DNA of 37,772 bases from Perkinsus chesapeaki (GCA_013115145.1 JAAPAO010000342.1:1-37772), one strand, 5' to 3'; positions 1 through 10,943 are shown, counted from the first letter of the stretch. Notes: a model not told the origin generated them from the letters alone. Program-made: numbers and translations.

Positions 1-145
1 AACACAATAGTAGCACAGAAGCTGTCCCGTTATATACGGGCCGAAAGGTTTTTCATGGCGCGTGACTGTTGGGCACAACTTCGTCCCGTAACATTTGATG
101 CACGTTTACCATTTTTCATTTCTCATCCCCTTCCCATCATCCATT
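1..145. other. Window start, upstream of cyclophilin
   Basis: No gene is resolved here. It holds a T-run followed by TGGCGCGTGACT near 54-65. The same string occurs in reverse complement near 10886-10900, next to the WD-repeat gene start, and related GGCGCG strings recur in several introns. It may be 5' leader or promoter DNA of the cyclophilin gene. Confidence 0.3.
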
Positions 146-1102
146 ATGCTAAGAAACAGCTTTACGCGCTTGGCAAGACCTCGAGTGTTCTTCGATATCC
201 AAATAGGAAAAGTCTCAGCTGGTAGAGTTGAATTTATGCTTTTTAATGGTAAGCCCGGATCGCATACGTGCATAATAAAACCAATCGCATACTACTTGGT
301 GACACTCCTTTTCTCATGGCACTTGCCCGCCCCAAGGCTTACTCAATGTCGGTGTTACGTTGGAGATTGATGATCGCACTCAACAGTAGTTTGCTCGTCT
401 GAACATCTCCGACTTCACTTGATCATTCCTCTTTCCGCGTATGTGTCACCAAGTCATTCGATCCCTGTTCGATTTGCTTCTTTTCAGATGTCTGCCCGAG
501 AACATCCGAGAACTTCCGGGCCCTTTGCACCGGCGAAAAGGGCATTGGACTCTCCAATAAGCCTCTCCATTATAAAGGTTGCCACATGCATCGTATCATC
601 CCAAAGTTCATGATACAGGTGAGCTCAGTTCGTTACCAGCCCCCTTTCTTCAATGGTTCTCAGGGAGGTGACTTCACTAAGGGCAATGGTACCGGTGGCG
701 AATCCATCTACGGTTTCGAGTTTAAAGATGAGAATTTCGACCTCAAACACAACGAGGTTGGACCCGCGTTAAGTAGTCGAGCACCCCTTCCCATTTCAGC
801 CGTTCCTCTTGTCCATGGCAAATGCTGGTCCAAACACTAACGGTAGCCAATTCTTCATAACAACTGTACCGTGCCCTTGGTAAATATCCGCTTTTTCTAT
901 CAGTTATTCCTATATAATCAGGCTGGATGGCAAACACACAGTGTTCGGTAAAGTCGTGGACGGTTTGGATGTGGTCAAGAAAATGGAGGCCGTTGGAACG
1001 AATCGTAAGAGCAATCTGTCAGGCTCGTGACTCTTTAATTCAGATGGTAAGCCTCGAGAGGATGTTGTTATCACAGACTGTGGCGAAATTGAGGCTCCAT
1101 GA
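146..1102 (+). CDS. Cyclophilin-type peptidyl-prolyl cis-trans isomerase
   Basis: Cyclophilin; the family catalyses cis-trans isomerisation of peptide bonds before proline and assists folding. Six exons: 146-248, 488-618, 664-756, 800-879, 922-1004, 1044-1102. They join to 182 codons with every phase consistent. The fold runs from [19 protein letters not shown] near the N-terminus to [12 protein letters not shown] at the end. Catalytic-site equivalents are present: His-Arg at 69-70, Phe75 and Gln78 in [10 protein letters not shown], then QFFITT, and Trp136/His141 in PCPWLDGKH (human CypA R55, F60, Q63, W121, H126). Residues 1-12 ([12 protein letters not shown]) extend past the usual start and are basic, so organelle import is possible but unproven. 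An upstream in-frame ATG at 95 would give a longer leader. Length is normal for a single-domain cyclophilin. Intron 1 (249-487) is long for this window; the others are 39-45 bases. Confidence 0.94.
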
Positions 1103-1231
1103 TTGCTGTGTGTTTTCGTAGTGTTTCTGGAAGCGCATTTGCTTGTGTTAATTCACCTATATAATTAAACCTACTATTAACAAACATCTCAAACGACAGG
1201 ACAACAACAGCAAGTCATGGCATTAGAGCTA

Positions 1232-2081
1232 TCATCGCTTTATTTTTCTGCAAGACTGCTGTCTAAAATTAGCGTGTCTAGCTGATAGCTTGTCCGCCAT
1301 ACTCTCGTAAATTTTCTGAATCCAAGCTGGTGAGCCTGTGTACGACTTGTAGTCCGGCGGCGGATCGTTCAAAAGCTTATTGATCGCGGAGGGGCATGTA
1401 TTTGGATATTGGGCGAATCTTTTGAAAGCATCGATCGTTATAGAGGACAAGTGTTTCAATGGGAAAACGTCTTCGAGTTGATCCCAATCATCCTTGCCGC
1501 CTTTGGTCAGCACTTCTCCTATCTGGTTCCTTGTTTGGCATCCAAATTCGACAGTTTTATCGGTACGTGAGCTGAAATAGTAGAATGATGATGTATACTA
1601 CTGGTAGAGATGTCTTACAAGTAGATATACAAGCCAGTTGCTAGATCAGCATAACGTGTCGTAGATACACCGTAATGAGGATCAAGCTTAAAGTGGAAGT
1701 CCATGCCACCTTTGTTAATGGAGCAAGTAACATTACCATCCGAAGGAACCTATATAAAATGCAATTAATAGGAAACAATGACGTTGACAGATTACCTGGT
1801 GGCTCAGTGATGCCCTTAGACTCTGTAGGGTTAGTATGTATAATATTAATCTAAACATCTCTCTAACAAACGGCTAAGACTGTTACGTACGCAAGCGCAT
1901 TTTCCATAACCTCTCGCCCGCCGTTTAATCGATATTTCTGAGCGCATCTAACTTCCGAGGGCGGTCCGCGTTCGCTTGTTGTTGTACTAATGCCGGGGAG
2001 CAGTGGCGCCGTGAACCCTGCTGTTAGAGATGCCACAGGACAGGTAAATGAATAACAATTACTATCACTAGTATAGACCAT
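1232..2081 (-). CDS. Uncharacterised Cys-containing protein
   Basis: Minus-strand gene of four exons read 1887-2081, 1796-1822, 1619-1749, 1232-1571; the joined frame has 230 codons plus stop. The second exon is only 27 bases. Introns are 46-64 bases with normal GT and AG ends. Scattered cysteines (DSNCYSFTCPVA near the start, GNVTCSINKG, VEFGCQTRNQ, CPSAINKLL) suggest an extracytoplasmic protein, but I see no clean signal peptide from the ATG at 2081. The frame stays open upstream to about 2159, so a further 5' exon is possible, though it would overlap the first exon of the oppositely oriented gene. No family recognised. Its start lies 14 bases from the start of the divergent COPI-associated gene, implying a shared control region. 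Confidence 0.6.
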
Positions 2082-2095
2082 AGGTTGCACTCGAA

Positions 2096-2923
2096 ATGGG
2101 AAGACAGACCCTCTTGGCAGCGTCAAATGCTGCACAACAAGGACTAGTTCAAGTAGGAATAAAGCTTGTTGTTAAAACAGGCTGCATCATCAGGTTCATC
2201 ACTACATTCAGCAAGGGCCCAACGGGCTCAGAGTCCTATGCTTTGTCGGCGGCCTGGGGGTCACACTAACCGGTGCTATTGGCGTGTTAAACATATTTTC
2301 GACAATTCTTCACCCGATCGACTACCTCTGCAATGCGTAATGGTGGCTAGTTCGACGGCCAATGACGTCTGAGGTATTCTGGTAGATATCAATTTCTGTT
2401 TGGTGTGGTGACATGCATACTAGAAGCCAATCCAGAACTACTTCAAGAAAGAGTTCGCTGGCAAGAAAAAATGTGGGTATACTACTTTTCAGGCTTGTCC
2501 TCTTGCTAATTAAGTCCATGAGTTTTTATCGTTCACTTTGCCGTGATGTCGTTGTTATTGCTTCCTACGACCTACATGCTTCTCGTATTAGCGACCTTCG
2601 ATCCAGGAAGTGGTTCCTCTAACCCTTTTACACACCAGGACGACGACAAGGCAACTGTGGTCAGATACGAGTACGCCAAGTTCTTGACGTTATTATGGGG
2701 CCGTGGATTATTCTATGTATTTCAAGGATCATTAGCTCTTGTTCAATTTACATTATTATACGCTATAGTGGGCGTGTATATGATAGTGATGGGCATATTA
2801 TGCCTGGCTATGTGGAAAGGGTGAGTTGGTGAGACATTTTTTATTTTTCACAGCTTCCAAAAAATAACCAATTGCAAAAACATTCGGGAAGTTGATGACA
2901 AGGTGGAGATACCTGACATTTGA
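2096..2923 (+). CDS. COPI-associated protein family membrane protein
   Basis: Predicted 200-residue multi-pass membrane protein resembling the COPI-associated/TVP15-like family, which sits in Golgi or endosomal membranes. Exons 2096-2152, 2194-2336, 2374-2492, 2607-2820, 2854-2923 total 603 bases with consistent phases. Four hydrophobic segments are visible: around LRVLCFVGGLGVTLTGAIGV, YQFLFGVVTCIL, FLTLLWGRGLFYVFQGSLAL, and LLYAIVGVYMIVMGILCL. The GRGLFYVFQGSL string in the third is the most family-like feature; a short soluble tail follows. The third intron (2493-2606) begins GC instead of GT, and the frame closes only with that donor. The start ATG at 2096 was chosen because its 19-codon exon splices in phase 0 to the first hydrophobic exon. 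Confidence 0.7.
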
Positions 2924-2998
2924 GTGCTAACAGGAGGAGCACATTTGGCCGATGATGCTAGATGAGTCTCTGGTGCCCCTACCACCACGGGATGCGAA

Positions 2999-3362
2999 AT
3001 GAGCATAGCGGTAGATGTAGCACAAGCTCATCCGAAACCGGAACCTACCTTAAAACTCTTAGTATTGTGAAATACCTTAACAAAGTCTGATCTTCCCACA
3101 CAGTTTGCACCATAGATTTTCATACCAGCATTCACGTACTTGCCTTCATCGCTCTTCCGAGGCAATCAATTTTGCCATTGAGAATCTCCATTATGGAGAA
3201 GTATTATCAGACACTAGCATCATGATCATGCAGATACCAACCCAATCTCGAAGGTGTTCAACAAACCATAGCGGAGCAAACTGGCAGATTCGTACCAGCG
3301 AATGCAATGGAAAGAGGAACGGTGTCGTTGGAAAGATAGTTTTCATTATCACATATGCTTAA
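2999..3362 (+). CDS. Possible small two-exon gene
   Basis: This otherwise empty interval (2924-3442) can be read as two exons, 2999-3061 and 3129-3362, giving 98 codons from an ATG with GT-AG ends. The middle (SSEAINFAIENLHYGE) looks coding, but another reading frame over 3215-3330 also looks coding (GVQQTIAEQTGRFVPANAME). The model is therefore unsettled, and this could be exons of a gene I cannot delimit. No family recognised. Confidence 0.28.
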
Positions 3363-3442
3363 ATCACGTGCTTTCGGTTTACTACTTTGTCGTGTTGTAA
3401 TTATACCTTTGCTGTGGTGAAGTTCCGATATAGCTTTGCTGA

Positions 3443-4905
3443 ATGAGCTTCGCTTTAATATTCTTAATCGTTGTAGCTTTGGATCTCGTCGAATCCGGAA
3501 CCCTACATACGAACGCACAAGGGGTAAGCTGCTGCTCATCCTAGAGCTCATCATCACCATTCGGCGGGAGTGTTCAGGTGACGTCCGTAGCCGCTGACGA
3601 GGACTGTGTTCTCGAGCAGTTGGAGCCCCACATCACCGCTACAATTACTCCTTGTGAGAAGCTTGGAATATCTAAGATACAGGTGACTGATTACGTGAAG
3701 CCGACAGCTAGTTGGAGGATGTAAGCAGCAGCGCTATTAGTGATTATTATCCAACTCACTCGGGGATCTTCTCAGAGATTTTGCTCATGAAGAGGTTTTC
3801 GTCTCCGTTGATGACGAAGAGAGTGGGGCTCACGTGTGGTATGCTGGCACCAAAGAGAGCAAGGCCGAGGACATGCAGAAATTACGAGAGTTCTCAATTG
3901 CTAACGACCTCGGGAAGACTCTTTTCCAAACGCTGAAGTCGAATAGTCTGAAAGAATTTGACGATGACGAGACGAGGAAAGCGAAATGTATGGTCATTGC
4001 AGAGGAACTTTCTATCGACCGAAAACCTGGTATCGAATGGATGAGAGATTTCTTTAGAAGGAAGCAAGACGAACTTATAAAGACCATGGCCAAATTGAGG
4101 GAGGGAAAAATCGACAAAAAAGAGGTGTCGGGAACGGCCGACAAGTTGTCGAAGTCCAAGCCTCCCGAGCCGCCAATGTCTTACGAAAGATACTATAAGA
4201 GGAATAAAGGCGAGCTGGAGGGGAAATGGGCAAGTTCGTCTGAGGATGATGAGGGGTCAATTAGATCGTTCGGTGGAGACATCCGTGACACAGACCCACA
4301 AACCGTAACCCATTACGCCAATGGTAAGTGCGTGATCAAGCAAGACAGTCCGAGGATATTGGCCACATTTACTCCTAACAACAACATGGGTATATCAGCT
4401 GTGAATGCACATGATGAAGAAAGCTCTCAGGAAACTTTGATGTAGGAAATGAAGTCTGTTCGCATTTGTCCACATTCAGCCTGAATGTTTTAGAGACTTT
4501 TCTGGTGAGAAAGTTATCGCTTCGATCGGATATGTTGGTAGCCCAAGCATATGGAGTTACATGGGAAAGCCCGAAGACAAAAGCCAAGATATACAACACC
4601 TAGCTGAATTCGATATTACAAAGTTACTCAGCAAAGATACTCTTACATCGCTGAACGCCTACGCGTTTACCTTTCGTGATGGGGCGCAACAGAGGCTAGC
4701 GAAGTGCACGCTAATCACCAAAGCTCTGATTAAAGAAGGTAAAGGAATATCTTGGATTACAGAATTCTTCGCAAATAAGAAGGATGAGTTGATCCGCAAG
4801 ATTAAGGAATTGAACGAGAAAACGGAGCTGAAGACACCGAAAAAATCATCCTTAAAAAGAAAAAAAAGCGTAGAGGGTGGTGCGCGAAAGAAAAGACAGA
4901 CTTAA
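3443..4905 (+). CDS. Secreted protein with a tandemly duplicated domain
   Basis: Four exons (3443-3523, 3578-3720, 3776-4441, 4494-4905) join to 433 codons. A hydrophobic N-terminus (MSFALIFLIVVALDLVESG) is a good signal peptide. Two homologous modules follow. Module 1 runs from DFAHEEVFVSV through VWYAGTKESKAEDMQ to IEWMRDFFRRKQDELIKTM. Module 2 runs from DFSGEKVIASI through IWSYMGKPEDKSQDIQ to ISWITEFFANKKDELIRKI. Each module begins at an intron of the same phase, splitting an Ile codon as AT|A. An acidic and Ser-rich linker of about 90 residues separates them, and the C-terminus is a Lys/Arg-rich tail. No known domain recognised; this may be a lineage-specific secreted family. Intron 1 could instead end at 3544, but a 21-base intron is unlikely. 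Confidence 0.72.
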
Positions 4906-5106
4906 ACGAAGATGGAAAATATATGCATGAGATGTTTATGTTTATGATGTTAGTGTGTGTGTGATGAGGCGACTTTGGTGTTCATAGTTCATACACCCCT
5001 CAACAAAGGATAACACGCTTGTCAACTCGACGTCGTCAATATCAGAATTTAGTGAAGGACCAGTATGGACTGCAACACGACAATGATAGTATTCGATAAG
5101 ACATCA
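4906..5106. other. Convergent 3' spacer
   Basis: About 200 bases between the stops of two convergent genes. It is AT-rich with a short TG repeat near 4950-4962. No gene or clear polyadenylation signal recognised. Confidence 0.4.
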
Positions 5107-8100
5107 TCAGTCATCATTATCATCACTTGCATCGTCATGTGAATCAGCAACAGTAGCATTAACCTCATCTGCTACGCCTTTATCGATAGCTTCTTCGATG
5201 GCTTCGGCGGTATCACCACTCCTGGGAGTTTCTGCTGTGTGGGGAGGTAGTTCATCACACACAATCTCATCTTCTGAATGTGAAGCAGCTAAATGAGACT
5301 GTATTTAATTGATATTATTAATAATGAAAATCGTATTTATCCAATAATATTTTCACTGATGAATGTAGACTCGGTGAGGCGATATGATAAGTGATGACAA
5401 GACTGCAAGACTGCATTTACGGTAAGGTCCGAAACGGATGATAGAGATCCAATCCGAACTAGAGCATCAGATTATTTATAGTGTATGGAAAACATTCAAC
5501 AATGCACAAGACAAAACTTACCAGAATCAGAGTCACCATTTCCTTTGTGTCTCTTCTCTTCCTCTTCCCAATGCTGAAGAGTCATCTTAACCCATTCGTC
5601 CTTCTCTCGTGTAAAAGCATCGAGTATCTCCCGGTCCCTCGGTGTCATAGGGTTGGTCACCTATGTTTCACAACCATGCAGACTTATCTCACCGATCCCC
5701 CCTCACGCTGGGATCATATTTCATCCAACCACCTTCCGCAAATTCTGCCTCGCCCGCAACTGCTGTCCCGTCCTCCATTCCGTCTCGTTCTTGCATCGCC
5801 TATGTGACTGTTATTCACCTGGCGAGCGGATCTGCCTTCACCTTGGCTTTTTTCCTCCGATCCTTTTTAAGCGTTGATATTGACTTTTCCACGACAGGGT
5901 CAGTGATAGGCAGGTCGAGCTCTCGACCCTGATATCAATTATTGCTTTTGACAATGCAGATGATGCTAACCTTGCGAGAGCGTAGGAAGTTGTTCAATAA
6001 TGTTTCCTCCGATGTCATCAGCATCTTCTCGGCCTGTGCCCGCACTCTGACAATTAATATAGCTTTCCAGGATTGATAAGTTTCGTTTCGCAGATTGTTC
6101 GGGCGCTATAGACTCACATAAGCTCTTCAAACTGATTTGGATAAACAACATCTTTAAGGGAGTCTGTTTTGACGTCATCTTTCTCCCGTCTGGCATGAAT
6201 CGCCGCTCTCTAACAGACAACGACATTTAGTCACCCTTTATCTATCTGAGAATCTAAACTCGTTTACAGAGCGTTTACTCGCTGCTGTATGGTATCCCGC
6301 TGGCGTTTGGCTAGTTCCAGAAGCCTGTTAATCTCTGGTTTGTCTTCTTCATCTGCATCTCCGCGTTCACAGCTAGTCCGCTTCAACTCTTCAATCTGTT
6401 CGTCGAGCCATTCTATGACAAAGATCGTTGCAACACACCCTCATCAATTAGACTCTACTGTCATTCTGGAACTGTGCGGGCCCCGAGTTAAGTTTATGTG
6501 TTATCCAATGGTACTTCTCGGCTTCAAGACGGTCCATTGGCTAAAAATATGATATCCTTAGTGTCTTTACGCTTGGAGGAAAGGCCAAGCAGAAGGCCTC
6601 GACGTGGTAAGAAAGCTTGAAAACTGGTTTACGGTTCCGCATTTGCGGGCGATTGTCTTACCGAGTCACTATTTGCCAACTCCCGAAGCAGAAGACGTCG
6701 CTCGAGTTCCTCCTGTCGAATATGAAGATCGTAGATATTCTCTGGTGGAGGTCGAAGCTGGTCATATCCTTCACGGACCTGTAGAGAATTGATCAGTTGA
6801 GGCGTCAGTAGAGGTTCATGTGTTACTAGACGCTCTTGCTCTTCCCGTTTTCGTTGCTCTTCAGCATCTGATATCTTCCGCAGGGCTTCGCCTAGTTCTT
6901 GGCGCAGTTTATTGATCTCATCTGTGGGACAATTGTTGTGTCAAAACACCTCGTTACATCGAAAACAATCCGGCAACCCGGAATCGAACCAGGGACCATC
7001 CGATAACTAACCACTACAGTCGGACGCTCTACCAACTGAGCTATTGCCGGTTGAACGTGAAAGTCCAACGACGGGATCATGCGTGCAAATGCTCGTTTTG
7101 TGTTAATCAATACCCTCGACGTGCCCGGGGCGTGGGCGACTGTATTGAATATAACGCCCTCTATACTGGTGTCTATAATCACTATATTGCACTGACCGAG
7201 ATCGTTGGAAGGCATCGATACCCACCCTCCTGTTCTTTCCTGGCCAGCTCTATCTGGGTCACTTTTTTACTTAGATCACTGACTTCTTTGATCTCGTCGC
7301 TCGGTAGTCTCCTACACATACGTTATGGATTTGATATACGTTCGCAATTCATCACTCAGCTAGTTTGAATCTTTCGTTCGATTCTTTCGCAACAATCTCC
7401 GAGTCATCAGCAAAGCCTTTGGCCTATAAACATCTCCTCATCCCAAACCAACAATACACCCCCCCGAGTTTGGCAGTTTAAATACCTCTAATATCTCTTC
7501 CAGCCGTTTAGCTTTGAATTCGAGCTTTGCCATGTCGAGACCCGACTTGAACACCCCATCCCCCTCAAAAAGGCTCCCTAAACCATTTATGCCATCCCCA
7601 AGCTACTAGAGGCCCACCAACTTAGGCACTTACGCTTTCCTAGTCGCCGGATGGGTGGCGTATACATCCCCGAAGCTATTTCATCGTCGTTGACTGAACA
7701 ATACACAATATCATGTTGCTCTCCTCTCCTCCTACGCAATTCCTCTCCTTTCAGATTTTCATTCAGACGCTATCCGCTCAGCCCATCTCACGAAAGTACG
7801 CTTGCTTCAGCCAAAAATGAATGCACGTGCGATCTACAGCCCTACGCTACTTCCCTTCCGTCCGTCCCCCTTGTGACGATGATGGACCAGAATTGCTTGC
7901 GGCGCCCAACACTATTCCCCATTCACACTTATACTCACAGTCAGATGACCGCTGTAGAATTTGCTCTAGTTCCTCCAACTGTGCGAGTAAACAGACCCCT
8001 TTGTCCCCGAGGACCTGCCACCATAATGTAGAGCTCTTGCGCGATGCCAGGCTCTAACATTTGCATCAGCTATATCTTACCATTGCAATTCATCCAGGAC

Positions 8101-8439
8101 AGAAGTAGCAACACATACACTTTGGGACGCGCGTTCCGAATTAGCGCGCGCCCTGATGATCGATAGTCTTGCACAGTTTCCAAGTCTCCAGTCTACCAGG
8201 AAGCTTACTAAGGGGTTTGTTAAAAGGCAGTGTAAGGTAGGCGGGAGAATACAGTGGTGAAGGTGCTGGCAATGGGGATCTACGAGGGACGGTCAAAGGT
8301 GGAAAACATGCAGGGGAGATTCCGGACAGTCTTAAGTGTTTGATATATAATTTCACTGTATGGGTTGCGGGGCTTCTGCTGCCAAAACACACTCGAATGA
8401 AGTAATAACTGCCAAGTCGACAACAGCAGAAGGAGACAT
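5107..8439 (-). CDS. Coiled-coil protein in 17 exons
   Basis: Exons from 5' to 3' on the minus strand: 8357-8439, 8175-8279, 8081-8119, 7939-8033, 7634-7693, 7486-7577, 7356-7423, 7226-7311, 6662-6921, 6459-6540, 6279-6412, 6118-6209, 5971-6046, 5842-5928, 5693-5799, 5522-5637, 5107-5288. Phases agree at every junction and the sum gives 587 residues. The N-terminal part is Pro-rich (SPLPAPSPLYSPAYL). Most of the rest is charged heptad-like helix, such as LAQLEELEQILQ, EINKLRQELGEALRKI, WLDEQIEELKR and LSKKVTQIELARKEQ. The C-terminus is acidic and Asp-rich. No signal peptide or membrane segment. It may be a cytoskeletal or scaffold protein, but no named family is recognised. An extra small exon near 7806-7847 is possible. 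Intron 6922-7225 contains a tRNA-Tyr gene on the same strand. Confidence 0.75.
6970..7050 (-). tRNA. tRNA-Tyr (GUA) with a 9-base intron
   Basis: The reverse complement folds as a complete tRNA. The acceptor is CCGGCAA paired with TTGCCGG (7 of 7). The D arm is GCTC-AGTTGGTA-GAGC. The anticodon stem is TCCGA/TCGGA around loop CTGTAG, an inserted TGGTTAGTT (7005-7013), then A. The T arm is CCTGG-TTCGATT-CCGGG. Anticodon GTA reads tyrosine, and an intron one base after the anticodon is the usual place in eukaryotic tRNA-Tyr. A TTTT terminator follows at once (AAAA on the + strand at 6962-6965). It lies wholly inside intron 6922-7225 of the coiled-coil gene, in the same orientation. This is the only intact tRNA in the window. 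Confidence 0.92.
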
Positions 8440-8471
8440 AAAAGATACTCAGCAGGTTGTAATGTGCACCA

Positions 8472-10348
8472 ATGCCTTTAACATACTGTCAATATATTCA
8501 GACTGGGAATGAAGTAACCCCAACTGTGACCGACCAGGCAAAAGAGGACCTACCAGCTATGGAGCCAATCACGAAGGAGGTGGACGCTACGCTGAGCCAG
8601 TGGAGGAGGTTCGTCTTGCTATCAGGGAGGAGAAGCTGTAGTCGAAGAAGTCGGTGCGGCGAGCGCAGAAGGTGAAACGGTCGAGGATCTTCGCAGCAGG
8701 AATGTTGAGTGGACAAGGATATTTGACGAATGTATCTCATATGCAACATGCCGGGATCGAACCCACGCTCTATTGCTTATCAGGTTGTGCGGACAGCGGC
8801 TCAACGGCTGCGTTAGATTATCAACATTTCCGAAAGGCGTTAAAAACGTTAAACCCTGGCATCATGAACCGCCAGTGCGAAGCGCTCTATTTGGGCACCT
8901 TGGACGTGGAGGTGGCGCAACTTCCTGGCATCATCGGCATCGCTGGAATTTTTCAGACTGAGCGAAGCACTCCCGTCGACTTCGCGGAGTTCTACAAATG
9001 CGCCGGTGCAGTCGTGAAGAAGGACCTATCGAGCTTCCCTAACTTGGACGCTACAGCGTATCACCAGTTAGCTGAGGGACAGTCCGCGTTGAAGGCGAAG
9101 GCACGCTCTTACTTGGTAAGTGACCAGCATCGTCGTCATCAAGTTTGAAAACCCATGTGGATGGCCTGATTAATTGCACCCCAGTTCGATTCCCAGGGAT
9201 GGTATTTTAATTCCTGTCAGATTGGAGGGGTCCGCAGTGGAGTTTTAGAGGGTTTGTGCAACGAGGCCGATGCTGCAGGAGAGGGTGCTGCTGAGGAGGA
9301 GGGGATCACCGAGGACGGGTGTGTCCTAAAACTTGCTCATTTCATCGTCTACTCGGCGTCCTTTAGTTACCGTGAGAAATACCCAGCTTATGCAGCTGAG
9401 TTCGACAAGGCCGAAGGGAAAGATGCTGAGGGAAAGCTTCCAGTCAAGTAATCAACCGTAAGCTCACATCTGCTGCTACGGGAAAAGATACCGATCTGAA
9501 TTCGCCTCGCTGCTTTCAGCGGATGACCTGTAGCCCTTTGAGAGCTGCCGTGTCATCAAATGTCGTGACATTAACCAAACCTTGATGCTCGTCCTGATCT
9601 CCGCATTACTGCCAGTTGTCTGCTGCAGGTATGTTAAAGGCGTACTTGCGGAAATCGCCACATCAAATGGGAAGTTGCAGCCAGCTCAGGCGCAGGTTAG
9701 GTATTTATGTGGAGCTAGGGATATTGTAAGTGGGGGAGGGGAGGATTGATATAACAGAACTGGTTGCGGTATCCGAGAAGGCAAGCTCAGTAGCTGAATG
9801 GTAGAGCGATCGACGGTGTAGTGGGGAGTGGCGAAGGTTCGATCCCCCCACGTTGCATCTTTTGCTTCAGGACAGCGCTGGCTCGCTGGACTTGGTGGAG
9901 TTCATGTACGTCTGTGAAGCATTCTTTCACGATGATCTCAGTAAATTCCCGGGGACAACCGAGAAGGAGTTGAAGAAAATATATTATCAAACACAGGCGA
10001 TCAAAACTAAAGTGACCGGCGAATCCAATTGCTATTTAAACTATTAGTCCCGATTAGGCGCGAGGGAATATGGTAGGAGGACTCAGGGAGAAGACACTTC
10101 ACAAACTCTATGATGAATTTGAAGCGAATGAGGCTGACGATGAGGGGAAGCTGGCTGACGAGGCAGCAGCTGAGAAGGATGTGAAGGCAGTAGATGATGA
10201 GGTAAGCTCTGATTCGCCGTGGCGAGTGTCTCACGAAGCTGCTCAGGCTGCCTCACCCGGCCCTGTTGAAGAGGAAGTTGCAGCTGATGCAGCTCAGGAG
10301 GTTACGGATGGTGCGCAAGAAGCCGCCGGGGTGGAGGAAAACGCATAG
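8472..10348 (+). CDS. Acidic protein with an internal duplication, EF-hand-like
   Basis: Eight exons: 8472-8579, 8626-8731, 8784-9115, 9221-9447, 9488-9529, 9629-9695, 9871-10011, 10058-10348. They give 437 codons with consistent phases. Two modules can be aligned. VDFAEFYKCAGAVVKKDLSS pairs with LDLVEFMYVCEAFFHDDLSK. ALKAKARSYLIGGVRSGVLE pairs with the second-copy string AIKTKARGNMVGGLREKTLH. The repeating Phe/Leu-rich helices around Asp positions recall degenerate EF-hands, but no complete calcium loop is visible. Both modules end in Ala/Glu-rich acidic tails (AADAAQEVTDGAQEAAGVEE near the end). The segment 10201-10248 begins GTAAG and ends CAG, is 48 bases long and has no stop in frame, so it may be an optional intron. 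Three introns carry tRNA-like sequence. Confidence 0.68.
8732..8783 (-). other. Intron with antisense tRNA T-arm
   Basis: 52-base GT-AG intron. The complement of 8750-8770 reads GCGTGGGTTCGATCCCGGC, a T-arm with an exact B-box core. The splice is fixed by the frame: GAA T|GT TGT. No D arm remains. Confidence 0.75.
9116..9220 (+). other. Intron with sense tRNA T-arm
   Basis: 105-base phase-0 intron holding CCCCAGTTCGATTCCCAGGG (about 9179-9200). It is followed by GGTATTTT and then the 3' splice site. The T-run sits where a Pol III terminator would follow a tRNA. Confidence 0.7.
9696..9870 (+). other. Intron with tRNA-length element
   Basis: In this 175-base intron, TAGCTGAATGGTAGAGC (9791-9807) matches a tRNA D arm/A-box. 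GGTTCGATCCC begins at 9836 as an exact B-box. The spacing is that of a real tRNA, so the element spans about 9784-9856. The acceptor and anticodon arms pair poorly and no sensible anticodon is left. CATCTTTT and the 3' splice site follow directly. Confidence 0.72.
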
Positions 10349-10943
10349 GATCGATTCTTGGAAGAGGCGTTTTTAGTGTTCACTCCATAGCCATGAAAAG
10401 TTGTCTGTAAGAATCTTAGGTTGTTGCGTGCTTGATACAGAGAACCTATCTCGCAGCTTGTTAGCTTCTTCTCCTATTAATGACCACCATCAAACCAGAG
10501 ATCATCGTCGAAGGTGGTGCACTAGCATCATCATCTATTCCCTCTTCGAGCGAGAGTGGCGTCATCCAAAGGCCGAAGAATGCTCAATTGCAAGCCATTC
10601 TCCAGTGAGTTGGGGGGGAGATGAGGCATATAAGGCATGGAGACCACGGTACTGCATGTGTCAAGTTGGTTGAATAGATCCTCTTACTCAATATATTGTA
10701 ATGATATATAGTCTTGTATTTTACATAGTAATGTGGCGATGTGTCTACTTCTAATATTTAGTAATATTGCTGTGTGACACTAGCATAGGATAATGAACTT
10801 TACTACTACTGTTCTATATATTACCTCTAAACACGAAGAATAGCTATATAGATAATTCAATTTATCAAAGCATGAAGATGAGTATGAGTCACGCGCCACA
10901 AAAATAGTCGAATATTCTCCAGTAATATGCATTAAGGTATCTG
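10349..10943. other. Intergenic region before the WD-repeat gene
   Basis: About 600 bases with no supported exon. The second half (10690-10930) is AT-rich. It contains CACGCGCCACAAAAATAG near 10886-10903, the complement of the TTTTGTGGCGCG motif found in several introns. Confidence 0.4.

Noticed and set aside
249..487. T-arm in cyclophilin intron 1 (CCTGTTCGATTTG near 463-475) and in intron 2337-2373 (TAGTTCGACGG)
   Set aside because: Only a 6-base core matches, without the conserved GG and CC flanks, so chance is a fair explanation.
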